NCBI GenBank assembly: GCA_021733925.1
Contig: JAIPJY010000059.1
Location: forward strand, 1 to 41,377
DNA length: 41,377 nt
Source: Prosthecobacter sp.
GTDB taxonomy: Bacteria > Verrucomicrobiota > Verrucomicrobiia > Verrucomicrobiales > Verrucomicrobiaceae
Reading direction: 5' to 3'
This document shows positions 24,642 through 33,557 of the stretch, in pieces (within the stretch, counting starts at the first letter, position 1; each line of letters opens with the position of its first letter). A model generated the notes under the pieces. It was not told the origin of the DNA and did not search any database. It was given only the letters and a program-made list of their open reading frames with translations. A program made the position numbers and the translations under genes.

Positions 24642-27600
24642 TCAATCATCATCGCCCGTCATGCTCGGCGGGTTCACCCGAATGATCTCGTGCTCGGTGG
24701 TGAACAGAATCACATACCCACGGGAGTTGAAAGACATCGGCAGGCCTTCGCAGGCCTTCGGAAGATGGTAGCGGTGGGTCGTGATATTGGTTTTCTTGTC
24801 CACCCGGATCAGCACATCGGGACGTTCCAGCCTCCATTCGCGCTTCCGTTTGGATCGCCCCGGCGTGCAGCCTTTGGGAATGTCGTCGGGTGACCCTGGC
24901 TCCACGCTCACCAGGCGCAGGCCGTTCAGGTGCTCCATGTGAAACAGCAGCCCGTCCTCATGCAGTGTAAACAGCGTGCCGCCCGGTCCCCACCAGGCGA
25001 GTTCCATGCCGGGATTGCCCTTGATCGGCGGGCGCGGCAGCTTGACCACATGGCATTGTCCATCGGGCTCCACCCACGCACAGGCAGGCTCGGGGTTCTC
25101 CCTGTCCTGCGTTGATACCATCAGCACTGCTCCATCATTCCACTCGCTGATCTCCCCCCGGTTGTAATTCGGCAGCGGCAGCTCGATGCGGCGGCAGCCG
25201 GCATAGCGTTCACCCCGCGCGTCGAATGGCACAAAGCGCAGCCCCAGCGTGCGGGTGTTGTTCCAGGGCGGCTCAATGATCAGGCTGTGCTCCGGTGTGA
25301 AGCACATCGGCCATTCGTTGCCTTCGAGCAGTTCGGATTCCGCTCGCACCAGCGGCCTCCAGGGGATGTGCGTCACGTTGAATCCCGCCAGCGATCCCTT
25401 GCCCGTGAGGATGCCACGATCACTGGCAAACGTGACATGCCATGAATGCAGGGTGAAGCCGAGATTGCCGATGTACTCGTCGTTCAGCTCTGGCAGCTCA
25501 GGTTTCTCGGAGCTGAATTTACCGTCTGCTTTCTCCACCATCGATGCCGTGCGATACGGGCGCAGTTGCAGCGCTGGCAGCGCCTTCACCACCGCATCCC
25601 GTGTGACGAAGGCGATGAACTGCGGCAGTTGTTCACCCGCCCTTCCATCCGTCGGAAACACCAGGTCACCATCTCCCGCCCAGTCACTCGGACGAAACCG
25701 CTGGGTGCGATAGCGCGAGGTGCGATCCGCGGGTGTATGTAAGACCGAGAACCTTCCCACCTGCCATCCGTTGCTTGTCACCGGTACCGGCCCCAGCGGG
25801 CGCCGCTCCGCATCCAGTAAAATCATGCGCACCGTGCTGCTCTGCGTGTCCGCCCATGCGGTCAGCAGATACTCCGCACCGTCATCAATGCGAACGGGCT
25901 CCGCGATCAATTTCCCCCATCGTTTCGCATCCTCCGGCTGCCAGCTCGCAGGTTGCGGCACAGCGGCATCCTGCCATGCCACCGCCGCGTTGTCTGCTGC
26001 TGAAGCCGGTTCACGTGCCGTCTCAAACACAGCTGCATGCGTGGAAAACGCACGCGGCTCGCTGGAATATGTCATGCCACTGGCATTCGCACGAAGCAAT
26101 ATCTTCAGACTACCAGAGCCTGGTAACGTGGCCAGGCTCTGTTCTCCGCGTGCCGCAGCCTCCTGAATGGTGATCAGGCTGCGCAGCTTCTGCGGGTCAT
26201 CTCCCGCCAGCACTTCCAGCGAAAATTTCCCGCTGAACCGTGCAAGTGCTGGTATGGCCGTGCCCGCACGCCACCAGCGCGCATTGGCGGGCTTGTCCGC
26301 CACCGTACGACCATCGCGATCACCCGTGGTGATCACCATCGGGCGCTCGGTGGAAGAGCCCAGCTCCGGCAGCACCAGCTGCCACTGCACGGTCGGCGCT
26401 TCGTTTTCTTCCGCTGGCGGACGCACCCAGGCATCGACTGCAGGCACAAACTCCCCCTCGCCTGCGATCAGATCACGCAGCACGCAGAGTTCTTTCGTCA
26501 TCTGCGTATAGACCGAATTGATCCGGTTCTTCGGCAGATTTTCGAGGCCGGAGACAAAACGGTAAAATCCCTCCACGTCATCGCTGGCAATCAGCGCTTC
26601 ACCCACACGGCTGGCCGTGCCGGGTGGGGGCAGCGTCGTCGAGGTCATCTCAGCATGATGCTTTTCCCACAGTCCCAGAGACATCGTCGCAAAGGCACCC
26701 CCGCCATTTTTCCCGGCGCTGATGGCCGTCCTCGCCAGCGGCAGCAGATGCTCCTTCTGCTCAGAGGATTCATCCAGCGCAGCACTCCATGCCTTCGCCA
26801 GCGCGCCTGTGCGCTCTGCCCGCTTCTGCCTCAGGATGATCTGCGCAAAACGCTCCCAGTGATCCAGATCATTGATCCGCGGAGCGGCATTTTTTAAGGC
26901 ATCCAGCACACGCACCACACGTTCCTTCTCCTCGCTGCGCTCCAGGCGTTCAATGCAGTTGAGCAGACTTTCAAACGCAGCACGCTCCACTTGGGCCGTC
27001 TGCATTCGGGCCGCGAGTTTCAGCGCCAGTTCCTCCATCCAGGGTTCGCCAGCCGACTGCGGATGACTCCCCTCCGGCGCAAACGCCGCGAGCCGCAGTG
27101 CTACACGCGCACGGCTCTCGTCACCCAGTTTCGCAGCCAGTTGCATCTGCTCTTCGCTCAATCCTCCGCTCAGAGCCTGCGCCAGCAGTGCATGCGTGAC
27201 CAGGTTTTCATTCCACGGCTGCTCCTGCGCCGCCTGTAGGCAGACTTCGGCAAAGGACGGGTCATCACTCATCGCCGCCTGCAAAATCTGCCACGCCTGC
27301 GTGCTAGGCTGGTGGGGTGGCGTCGTGTTCTCCCACATGCCCAGCAGCTCGCTCATGCCGCCCTGCTCCGCCTCCTGCGGAGCCGCCGCAAAGACCAGCA
27401 TTCGCGCCACACGCTGCACCAGTGCCTTGTGGCCCGCCGCCTGCATGTCACGCATCACCACCAAAAAATTGGAAGGATCGCCCAGCACCATCTGCGGTTG
27501 CGCGCTCTCCACCGCCTCCAGCAAAATCTGGCTCAGCAGCGGCTCCTTGCGCATCGCGTCATGTCGCAGCAGCGCCAGCACCAGGCTGCTCGCATCAGCT

Positions 27601-28244
27601 CGCGCGGTGCCACGCGGGGCATCCTCCACCGCACTCGCGACCGCCTTCACCCACTCCGTGAGGTGGTCCGTCTTCACCGCCTGCGCCAGCCAGTCCACAC
27701 CGCGATACCCATGCAGCTGCTCCTGCCAGTTTGCTGAGGCCAGGTTCACCCGGCGCATGCCTTGCACCGCGGCTTCCGTCGCCCATGTGGCGTCTTCCTT
27801 CTTCGTGCCCGCCTCATACTGCTCCGCACGTCCAAACCATCCCTCTGGCCTGCTGGGTGCCGCTTGCAGCACCAGATCATCCGCCGCGCTGATTTCCGTG
27901 GCGGGTCGGTTCAGGTCGCGCGCCAGATACGCACGTATCAAATGCTCGATCTGATGCCCCGCCGCCGTCTTCACATTCGCCTGCAGCCAGTCATAGAGAC
28001 CGCGTTGCTCAAAGGGGCTCCCCGCCAGCTCTCGCAGCGCATAGCTTACTCCGTCCGGCTGCTCCGCACGCTTGCGGAAAGCCGGGTCCGCCAGCTTGCT
28101 CTGCCACACTTGGCCAGGGCTCTCAGGCGGAATCGGGATCAGGCTCGGGGCGGGCGTTGGCGATTGTCCTGTCAGCAGCAAGGGTAGCCAAACTCCCGCC
28201 AGCAGCAGGGGGCGGTATCGCAGACCCAGATAGGATTTCACCAT
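24642..28244 (-). CDS. Large secreted protein with helical-repeat N-terminus, function unknown
   Basis: A 1200-residue product with a signal peptide (about 1-28, PLLLAGVWLPLLLTG). Residues about 40-560 are Ala- and Leu-rich amphipathic helices in a TPR- or HEAT-like pattern. From about 620 on the protein turns beta-rich, with several Trp-containing strands and segments such as NTRTLGLRFVPFDARGERYAG that suggest a propeller- or carbohydrate-binding-like fold. No catalytic motif stands out. The closing residues contain many basic and Pro stretches. I do not recognise the family. A divergent SGNH gene starts 94 bases away. Confidence 0.85.
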   Translation of the reverse strand: MVKSYLGLRYRPLLLAGVWLPLLLTGQSPTPAPSLIPIPPESPGQVWQSKLADPAFRKRAEQPDGVSYALRELAGSPFEQRGLYDWLQANVKTAAGHQIEHLIRAYLARDLNRPATEISAADDLVLQAAPSRPEGWFGRAEQYEAGTKKEDATWATEAAVQGMRRVNLASANWQEQLHGYRGVDWLAQAVKTDHLTEWVKAVASAVEDAPRGTARADASSLVLALLRHDAMRKEPLLSQILLEAVESAQPQMVLGDPSNFLVVMRDMQAAGHKALVQRVARMLVFAAAPQEAEQGGMSELLGMWENTTPPHQPSTQAWQILQAAMSDDPSFAEVCLQAAQEQPWNENLVTHALLAQALSGGLSEEQMQLAAKLGDESRARVALRLAAFAPEGSHPQSAGEPWMEELALKLAARMQTAQVERAAFESLLNCIERLERSEEKERVVRVLDALKNAAPRINDLDHWERFAQIILRQKRAERTGALAKAWSAALDESSEQKEHLLPLARTAISAGKNGGGAFATMSLGLWEKHHAEMTSTTLPPPGTASRVGEALIASDDVEGFYRFVSGLENLPKNRINSVYTQMTKELCVLRDLIAGEGEFVPAVDAWVRPPAEENEAPTVQWQLVLPELGSSTERPMVITTGDRDGRTVADKPANARWWRAGTAIPALARFSGKFSLEVLAGDDPQKLRSLITIQEAAARGEQSLATLPGSGSLKILLRANASGMTYSSEPRAFSTHAAVFETAREPASAADNAAVAWQDAAVPQPASWQPEDAKRWGKLIAEPVRIDDGAEYLLTAWADTQSSTVRMILLDAERRPLGPVPVTSNGWQVGRFSVLHTPADRTSRYRTQRFRPSDWAGDGDLVFPTDGRAGEQLPQFIAFVTRDAVVKALPALQLRPYRTASMVEKADGKFSSEKPELPELNDEYIGNLGFTLHSWHVTFASDRGILTGKGSLAGFNVTHIPWRPLVRAESELLEGNEWPMCFTPEHSLIIEPPWNNTRTLGLRFVPFDARGERYAGCRRIELPLPNYNRGEISEWNDGAVLMVSTQDRENPEPACAWVEPDGQCHVVKLPRPPIKGNPGMELAWWGPGGTLFTLHEDGLLFHMEHLNGLRLVSVEPGSPDDIPKGCTPGRSKRKREWRLERPDVLIRVDKKTNITTHRYHLPKACEGLPMSFNSRGYVILFTTEHEIIRVNPPSMTGDDD

Positions 28245-28338
28245 AGTCCTGAGGCTAGCCAGTTTCCCCGCATAGGGTCAAGACTCCGTTTCGAATTCCA
28301 CGAAATGTGCCTCCCCCACCCGCGTTGATACTCCCCTC

Positions 28339-29046
28339 ATGAAATCCATCCTGCTCATCGCTCTGATCGCCTCTGCGTCCTTCGCCGCAGATGCCCCCAA
28401 GCAAGCGCCCAAAAAACGCGCTCCTCATCCCTCATTGGTAAAGGTCGAGGACGTCGCCGGCCTGCCTCGCGTGCTCCTCATCGGTGACTCAATCTCAATG
28501 GGCTACACCCTCGACGTCCGCGAACTTCTCAAAGGCAAGGCCAACGTCCACCGCATCCCCACCAACGGCGGCCCCACCACCAACGGCCTCAAAAACATCA
28601 AAGCCTGGCTCGGCGACTCCAAGTGGGACGTCATTCATTTCAACTGGGGCCTGCACGATCTCAAATACATCGCCGAAGATGCCTCCAAGCGCGCCGATCC
28701 CAAAGCCCCCGGCTCGCACCTTCAGGTGCCTCTCGACGAATATGAAAAAAACCTCACCGAACTCGTGAAAATCATGCAGGCCACCGGCGCCAAACTCATC
28801 TGGTGCAACACCACCCCCGTCCCCACCGGTTCCGATGGCCGCATCGAAGGCGATGAAGCCAAATACAACGCCGCCGCCGCCCGCGTGATGACCGCCGCCG
28901 GAATCCCCACCGACGATCTCTGCACCCACGCCGCCGCCAAACTCAAAGACGTTCAACTCCCCGCCAACGTCCATTACTCGCCCTCCGGTTATCACTACCT
29001 CGCTGAAAAAGTCGCTACCGTGATCACTGAAAATCTGTCCAAATAA
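28339..29046 (+). CDS. Secreted SGNH/GDSL hydrolase (copy 1)
   Basis: A 235-residue esterase-like protein with signal peptide MKSILLIALIASASFAADA. Block I is LLIGDSIS with the nucleophile Ser51; the NGGPTTNGL loop supplies block II; block III is NWGLHD (102-107); His212 lies in NVHYSPSGY. In the usual DxxH motif an Asp stands three residues before His; here that position is Ala209 and the residue two before is Asn210, so the general acid may be absent or moved. Such proteins deacetylate or de-esterify carbohydrates. It is a paralogue of the next gene; the two are separated by repeats. Substrate unknown. Confidence 0.92.
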   Translation: MKSILLIALIASASFAADAPKQAPKKRAPHPSLVKVEDVAGLPRVLLIGDSISMGYTLDVRELLKGKANVHRIPTNGGPTTNGLKNIKAWLGDSKWDVIHFNWGLHDLKYIAEDASKRADPKAPGSHLQVPLDEYEKNLTELVKIMQATGAKLIWCNTTPVPTGSDGRIEGDEAKYNAAAARVMTAAGIPTDDLCTHAAAKLKDVQLPANVHYSPSGYHYLAEKVATVITENLSK

Positions 29047-29055
29047 TAAGACGCC

Positions 29056-29110
29056 CATTTGGAGTGCGGTTGCGCAGCGAGGCACGAGCGCAGCTACCGC
29101 TTTCCGCAGG
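29056..29110. repeat. TTTGGAGTGCGGT element, copy 2
   Basis: TTTGGAGTGCGGT (29058-29070) and AGCTACCGCTTTCCGC (29092-29107) enclose a variable middle, as at 19024. It starts 12 bases after the SGNH copy 1 stop. Confidence 0.65.
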
Positions 29111-29154
29111 CCTGTTGAGCTCGCCACTCTACGCGGCGTTCGAAAGCAGCAGCC

Positions 29155-29192
29155 TGATCACCAGCAGCGTCTGCAACAAGCCCCGCCACGCA
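29155..29192 (+). repeat. Partial R1 repeat, tail only (copy G)
   Basis: CACCAGCAGCGTCTGCAA followed by CAAGCCCCGCCACGC, the right end of R1 without its hairpins. It lies between the two SGNH genes. Confidence 0.65.
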
Positions 29193-29243
29193 CTCGCCGT
29201 AAACAAACAACGTCTCCAAGCTTCCCCACCTACTCCTCCCCGC

Positions 29244-30062
29244 ATGAAACTCACCCTCCTCTTCCTCCTCGCCCTCACCTCCCTCTCCCACGCCCAGGTC
29301 AAACCCCAAAACGAACCCACCAACGCCGCCGAAGCCGCCGCAAAAAAAGCCGCCGAGGACAAGGCCGTCGATGAAAAATACCAAGCCCTCAAAGCTACTC
29401 TTCCACCCGATCAGCAAGCCTGGGAAACCATCCTCGAGCAAAACCTCGGCAACGGCTTCTACCTCCCTCTTCACAAAAAAGACAAAATCGCCGGCCGCTC
29501 CAACGCCTGGGACTTCGTGCAGGACGATCCCAAACTCCCCCGCGTCCTCCTCATCGGCGACTCCATCTCACGCGGCTACACCCAGGACGTCCGCAAGGCC
29601 ATGGCAGGCAAAGCCAACGTCCACCGTGCCCCCGAAAACTGCGGCCCCACCGCTAATGGCGTCAAGAAAATCGACATCTGGCTCGGCGACGGCAAATGGG
29701 ACGTCATCCACTTCAACTTCGGCATCCACGATCGCAAAACGCCTGCCGCAGACTACGAGCAGCGCCTCGAAACCCTCATCGCCCGCATGCAGCAGACCGG
29801 CGCCAGGCTCATCTTCGCCACCACCACACCCGTTCCACCTGACACCAAGGACGGCCCCGAAATCGTCGCCCAGATCGCCGAGAAAAACGAGATCGCCCTG
29901 CGCGTCATGAAAAAGCACAACATCGTCATCGACGACCTCCACGCCTTCCTCGCTCCGCAGCTCGCAGGCATCGCCAATCCCCAGGACGTTCACTTCAACG
30001 CCAAAGGCTACGAACTCATGGGCCAGCAGGTCGCAAAGTCGATTGAGTCAGTGCTGAAGTGA
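29244..30062 (+). CDS. Secreted SGNH/GDSL hydrolase (copy 2)
   Basis: The ATG at 29244 gives 272 residues with signal peptide MKLTLLFLLALTSLSHAQ. An Ala/Lys-rich helical stretch (about 20-60) follows that copy 1 lacks. Block I is LIGDSIS (Ser107), the block III region is NFGIHD, and His250 is in DVHFNAKGY. Asp248 stands two residues before the His, not the usual three. The core aligns with copy 1 along its length (PRVLLIGDSIS, KANVHR, WDVIHFN), so these are tandem duplicates that have diverged. A longer upstream frame would include repeat DNA and hide the signal peptide. Confidence 0.92.
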   Translation: MKLTLLFLLALTSLSHAQVKPQNEPTNAAEAAAKKAAEDKAVDEKYQALKATLPPDQQAWETILEQNLGNGFYLPLHKKDKIAGRSNAWDFVQDDPKLPRVLLIGDSISRGYTQDVRKAMAGKANVHRAPENCGPTANGVKKIDIWLGDGKWDVIHFNFGIHDRKTPAADYEQRLETLIARMQQTGARLIFATTTPVPPDTKDGPEIVAQIAEKNEIALRVMKKHNIVIDDLHAFLAPQLAGIANPQDVHFNAKGYELMGQQVAKSIESVLK

Positions 30063-30083
30063 TTCTCCTCATGCCATGATCAC

Positions 30084-30109
30084 GCGCCATCCGCTGGCGC
30101 TTTAGTTTT
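30084..30109 (+). terminator. Intrinsic terminator after SGNH copy 2
   Basis: Stem GCGCCA/TGGCGC with loop TCCGC, followed by TTTAGTTTT, 22 bases after the SGNH stop. It separates the SGNH genes from pckG. Confidence 0.7.
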
Positions 30110-30132
30110 CTGCACGATGCATGGTGGCGCCT

Positions 30133-30150
30133 CCAATTTGCCAAAATTGG
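30133..30150. promoter_or_regulatory. Palindrome upstream of pckG, possible operator
   Basis: CCAATTT-GCCA-AAATTGG, a perfect 7-base inverted repeat, AT-rich in a GC-rich genome, 66 bases before the pckG start. This is the form and position of an operator, but no regulator is identified. Confidence 0.4.
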
Positions 30151-30215
30151 TAGCATGAAGCACCGTGACAGTTGGCATGCATTCGGCATGTTAAGGTCGT
30201 CCACCCCCTTTCTCC

Positions 30216-32042
30216 ATGACCCCGATTCCCTCTACCAAACCACTCAGCAAAAACATCCATCTTCAGCGCTGGGTTGGAAAAATGGCCGCGCTGTGCAAGC
30301 CTGACCGCATCCACTGGGTGGACGGCTCCAAGGGCGAATACGATCGCCTCTGCAATGAGATGGTCGAAGCCGGCACCATGACCCGCCTCAATCAAAAAAA
30401 ATGGCCCGGCTGCTTCTATGCCAAGTCCGATCCGAGCGACGTCGCACGCGTGGAAGAGCGCACCTTCATCTGCAGCAATTCAAAAGACGGCGCAGGCCCC
30501 ACCAACAATTGGATGAACCCCTTCGAAATGAAGGAAAAACTGCGCAAGCTCTTCAATGGCTGCATGCGCGGTCGCACCATGTATGTGCTCGCTTACAGCA
30601 TGGGGCCGATTGATTCACCCATGGCACAAGTCGGCGTTCAGCTCACCGATTCCCCCTACGTCGTGGTCAACATGCGCATCATGGCCCGCATCGGCAAAAA
30701 GGTGTTTGAGAAAATCGACAAGTCGAAGAAGCGCGTGGTTCCCTGCATGCACTCCGTCGGCGCCCCGCTCACGAAAGGCCAGAAGGACGTGGCCTGGCCG
30801 TGCAACAAGGAGAAGTACATCGTCCACTTTCCTGAACTCCGCGAAATCTGGAGCTACGGCTCCGGCTACGGCGGCAATGCCTTGCTCGGCAAAAAGTGCT
30901 TCGCCCTCCGCATCGCCTCCGCCATGGCACGCGATGAAGGCTGGATGGCCGAGCACATGCTCATCCTCGGCGTCGAAGATCCCAAAGGCAAAAAGACCTA
31001 CGTCGCCGCCGCCTTCCCCAGCGCCTGCGGCAAAACGAATTTCGCCATGATCATCCCACCTCAGCACTTTATCGAAAAGGGCTGGAAGGTGTGGACCGTC
31101 GGTGATGACATCGCCTGGATCAAACCCGGTGCCGATGGCCGCCTCCACGCCATCAATCCCGAAGCCGGCTTCTTCGGCGTCGCCCCCGGCACCAGCGACA
31201 AGACCAATCCGAACGCCATGGCCTCCCTGCGGAAGAACACCATCTTCACCAACGTCGCGCTCACACCCGATGGCGGCGTCTGGTGGGAAGGCATGACCGA
31301 CACCCCTCCTGCGCAATGCACCGACTGGCAGGGCAATCCCTGGACACCTGAAATCGCGCAGGAAAAAGGCACCAAGGCCGCACATGCCAATTCACGCTTC
31401 ACCGCACCCGCCTCGCAGTGTCCCACCATCGACCCCGATTGGGAAAAGCCCGAGGGCGTCCCCATCAGCGCCATCATCTTCGGCGGACGTCGCGCCACCA
31501 CCATGCCCCTCGTCTACCAGACCTTCAACTGGAGCGGCGGCGTTTACGCCGGCGCCACCATGGGCAGTGAAATGACCGCCGCCGCCGCTGGCACCATCGG
31601 CAAGGTCCGCCGCGATCCCATGGCCATGCTCCCCTTCTGCGGCTACAACATGGGCGACTACTTCCGCCACTGGATCAGCATGCAGCGCACCCTGAGCGAA
31701 TCGCCGCGAATCTTCCACGTGAACTGGTTCCGCAAGGATGCCAACGGCAAGTTCCTCTGGCCCGGATTCAGCGAAAACATGCGCGTTCTCAAGTGGATCA
31801 TTGATCGCGCCACCGGCCACGGCAAAGCCAAGGAAACCCCCATCGGCTGGATGCCCAAATACGAGGACATCGAATGGAAAGGACTCGACTTCCCGAAAGA
31901 TAAATTCGAGGAACTTCAGTACTTCGATCACGCCGCCTGGCGCGCCGAGATCCTCTCCCACGAAGAACTCTTCATCGATCTCAAGAGCCACCTCCCCAAA
32001 GAGCTCATCTACGAACGCGAGCTCCTCATCTGCCGCATGTAG
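30216..32042 (+). CDS. pckG: Phosphoenolpyruvate carboxykinase (GTP)
   Basis: The enzyme interconverts oxaloacetate plus GTP with PEP, CO2 and GDP, in gluconeogenesis or anaplerosis. Its 608 residues and motifs match the GTP class: the [10 protein letters not shown]-loop with its reactive Cys (about 267-276), the VGDDIAW kinase-2 motif, and [12 protein letters not shown]. The PEP/OAA-binding SMGP and [10 protein letters not shown] segments are also present. It differs from the ATP class (PckA). A palindrome upstream may regulate it. Right after the TAG stop (32040-32042) comes a TACAGTAGCCATCTCG repeat, then two strong hairpins. Confidence 0.97.
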   Translation: MTPIPSTKPLSKNIHLQRWVGKMAALCKPDRIHWVDGSKGEYDRLCNEMVEAGTMTRLNQKKWPGCFYAKSDPSDVARVEERTFICSNSKDGAGPTNNWMNPFEMKEKLRKLFNGCMRGRTMYVLAYSMGPIDSPMAQVGVQLTDSPYVVVNMRIMARIGKKVFEKIDKSKKRVVPCMHSVGAPLTKGQKDVAWPCNKEKYIVHFPELREIWSYGSGYGGNALLGKKCFALRIASAMARDEGWMAEHMLILGVEDPKGKKTYVAAAFPSACGKTNFAMIIPPQHFIEKGWKVWTVGDDIAWIKPGADGRLHAINPEAGFFGVAPGTSDKTNPNAMASLRKNTIFTNVALTPDGGVWWEGMTDTPPAQCTDWQGNPWTPEIAQEKGTKAAHANSRFTAPASQCPTIDPDWEKPEGVPISAIIFGGRRATTMPLVYQTFNWSGGVYAGATMGSEMTAAAAGTIGKVRRDPMAMLPFCGYNMGDYFRHWISMQRTLSESPRIFHVNWFRKDANGKFLWPGFSENMRVLKWIIDRATGHGKAKETPIGWMPKYEDIEWKGLDFPKDKFEELQYFDHAAWRAEILSHEELFIDLKSHLPKELIYERELLICRM

Positions 32043-32075
32043 TACAGTAGCCATCTCGCTCCGCCGAGATGAGCC
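32043..32075. repeat. TAGCCATCTCG palindrome, copy 3, next to the pckG stop
   Basis: TACAGTAGCCATCTCG starts one base after the pckG stop and continues into the hairpin ATCTCG-CTCCGC-CGAGAT and GAGCCC. The extent matches the 18140 copy. Confidence 0.75.
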
Positions 32076-32094
32076 CACCGCCTTCGCATGGGTT

Positions 32095-32146
32095 CAGGAC
32101 GTTCTTCGTCCTGAGCCCCACTAGGGAGGCTTGTCCCAAGCCTCCC
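32095..32146 (+). terminator. Two hairpins downstream of pckG
   Basis: CAGGACG-TTCTT-CGTCCTG (32095-32113) and GGGAGGCTTG-TCC-CAAGCCTCCC (32124-32146). Neither is followed by a T-run, so they may end transcription with Rho or belong to dispersed repeats. Confidence 0.5.
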
Positions 32147-32280
32147 CCAAAAGCTCCTCCCTCTCCTTGCTGATCGCGACATGTCAAATACCACAAAATA
32201 CCACATGCCTGCTCTCGGCTCCATTCCGAAATCATAAATCGTAAATCATAAATTCCCCCTCTCCCGCGCGTATTCCCGCC

Positions 32281-33081
32281 ATGCCCTCCACGCCCTACAC
32301 CGCCCCCGGCTCCAAACCCGCCCACCTCCTCAAAGACAAGATGATGAAGGGCCACACCGTCTTCGGCATGCTCATCCAGCACGCCGTCGTCCCCTCCATC
32401 GTGGACTTTATCCCCGACGGCACCCTCGACTTCGTCATCGTCACCGCAGAGCACAACGCCCTCGACATCGCCGACTTCATGCCCCTCCGCTACGCCCTCG
32501 CCGCCAAAGGCATCGCATGCCTCGCCCGCACCCACAGCCGAGATCCCGACGACGTCGCCAAAGTCTGCGACTCCTTCGACGGCGTCGTCATTCCCTACGC
32601 CGAAGACATCGATCTCATCAAACGCCTCGCCGCCGCCGCCGTCTATCGCCCCCTCAAAGGCGTCGCCCTCGAAAAAGCCATCAAAGAAGGCAAATGGCCC
32701 AGCGACAAAACCCGCGACTACATCGAGCAAAAATGCGCAGACACTCTCTTCGTCCCCATGATCGAATCCGTCCTCGCCCTGCAAAACCTCGACGCCATCT
32801 GCGCCATCCCCGGCGTCAGCGCCCTCTTCATCGGCCCCAATGACATGACCACCAACATGGGCATCCCCAATGAATACGATCACCCCGACTTCATCGACAA
32901 CGTCCAGAAAGTCATCGACGCCGCCGACAAGCGCCACATCCCCGCCGGCTCATGGTTCGGCAAGACCGACCAGCAGCTCCGCGCCATCAAACAAGGCGCC
33001 CGCTTCATCTGCCACTCCAACGACAGCTCCCTCCTCAAAGACGCCCTCACCCAGGTCTTCAGCACCCTCCGCAAAGGCTGA
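32281..33081 (+). CDS. HpcH/HpaI family aldolase
   Basis: A 266-residue class II (metal-dependent) pyruvate aldolase-type TIM barrel, related to HpcH, GarL and RhmA. Metal ligands are Glu162 (VPMIES) and Asp188 (IGPNDM). The expected catalytic His of HpaI (in VDxEHxxxD) falls in TAEHNALD near 56-63. These enzymes cleave 2-keto-3-deoxy or 4-hydroxy-2-keto acids to pyruvate and an aldehyde. The N-terminal 12 residues are variable. It is followed by about 480 bases without a gene. The acceptor substrate is unknown. Confidence 0.92.
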   Translation: MPSTPYTAPGSKPAHLLKDKMMKGHTVFGMLIQHAVVPSIVDFIPDGTLDFVIVTAEHNALDIADFMPLRYALAAKGIACLARTHSRDPDDVAKVCDSFDGVVIPYAEDIDLIKRLAAAAVYRPLKGVALEKAIKEGKWPSDKTRDYIEQKCADTLFVPMIESVLALQNLDAICAIPGVSALFIGPNDMTTNMGIPNEYDHPDFIDNVQKVIDAADKRHIPAGSWFGKTDQQLRAIKQGARFICHSNDSSLLKDALTQVFSTLRKG

Positions 33082-33557
33082 ATCCGATAATAGGGCAGGG
33101 AAGAATGGCATCGATGAATCAAGTAAAGTTCGAATGACTCTCTGAGTCACAGAAGGTATCGGGTGACCCAGCGCTGTACTGTAGTACCGGCTTTAGCCGG
33201 AATCTGGACTGGAAGCCGTTCTTCTAACTGCCAAAGTTTTTTTGTGCGCGATCCATCCGCACGCCCTGAATCTTCCCCTGTCAATCATTTGCCGGACACG
33301 CTTTCCGTTCGCGCAGGGTCGACACTTCGTAAATCAACAATCCTTGTTCATCAATCGTCAATCGCTCGCGCCCAGCGCACGCTGATGCCAGCGGATTGAC
33401 GATTGTCGGATGATCGATTTTGACGGCTGGAGCTCCAAACATTCGCACATCCACGCGGTCAAATCGATGAAAGGGACCACGACCCCGCAAACCCGCCTGA
33501 ACACTCCGCTGCCCCCACAGCGTAGTAAGCCGCAGTCCCACCCACTCCACTCCCGCC
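33082..33557. other. Intergenic region with hairpins and a long inverted repeat
   Basis: No gene is supported. It contains a GTAGTACCGGCTTTAGCCGG repeat (33181-33207), and a 12-base inverted repeat, CAATCGTCAATC (33352-33363) with GATTGACGATTG (33394-33405), in an AT-richer patch. The rest shows nothing I recognise. Confidence 0.6.
33181..33207. repeat. GTAGTNCCGSCTT hairpin repeat, copy 2
   Basis: GTAGTACCGGCTTTAGCCGG followed by AATCTGG. The stem CCGGCT/AGCCGG replaces CCGCCT/AGGCGG of the 21128 copy. Confidence 0.65.

Noticed and set aside
32026-32937. Minus-strand open frame of about 300 codons opposite the aldolase gene
   Set aside because: Its composition (Gly, Asp, Val, Glu in excess) is the typical antisense image of a GC-rich gene, and the plus strand encodes a clear HpcH/HpaI enzyme.
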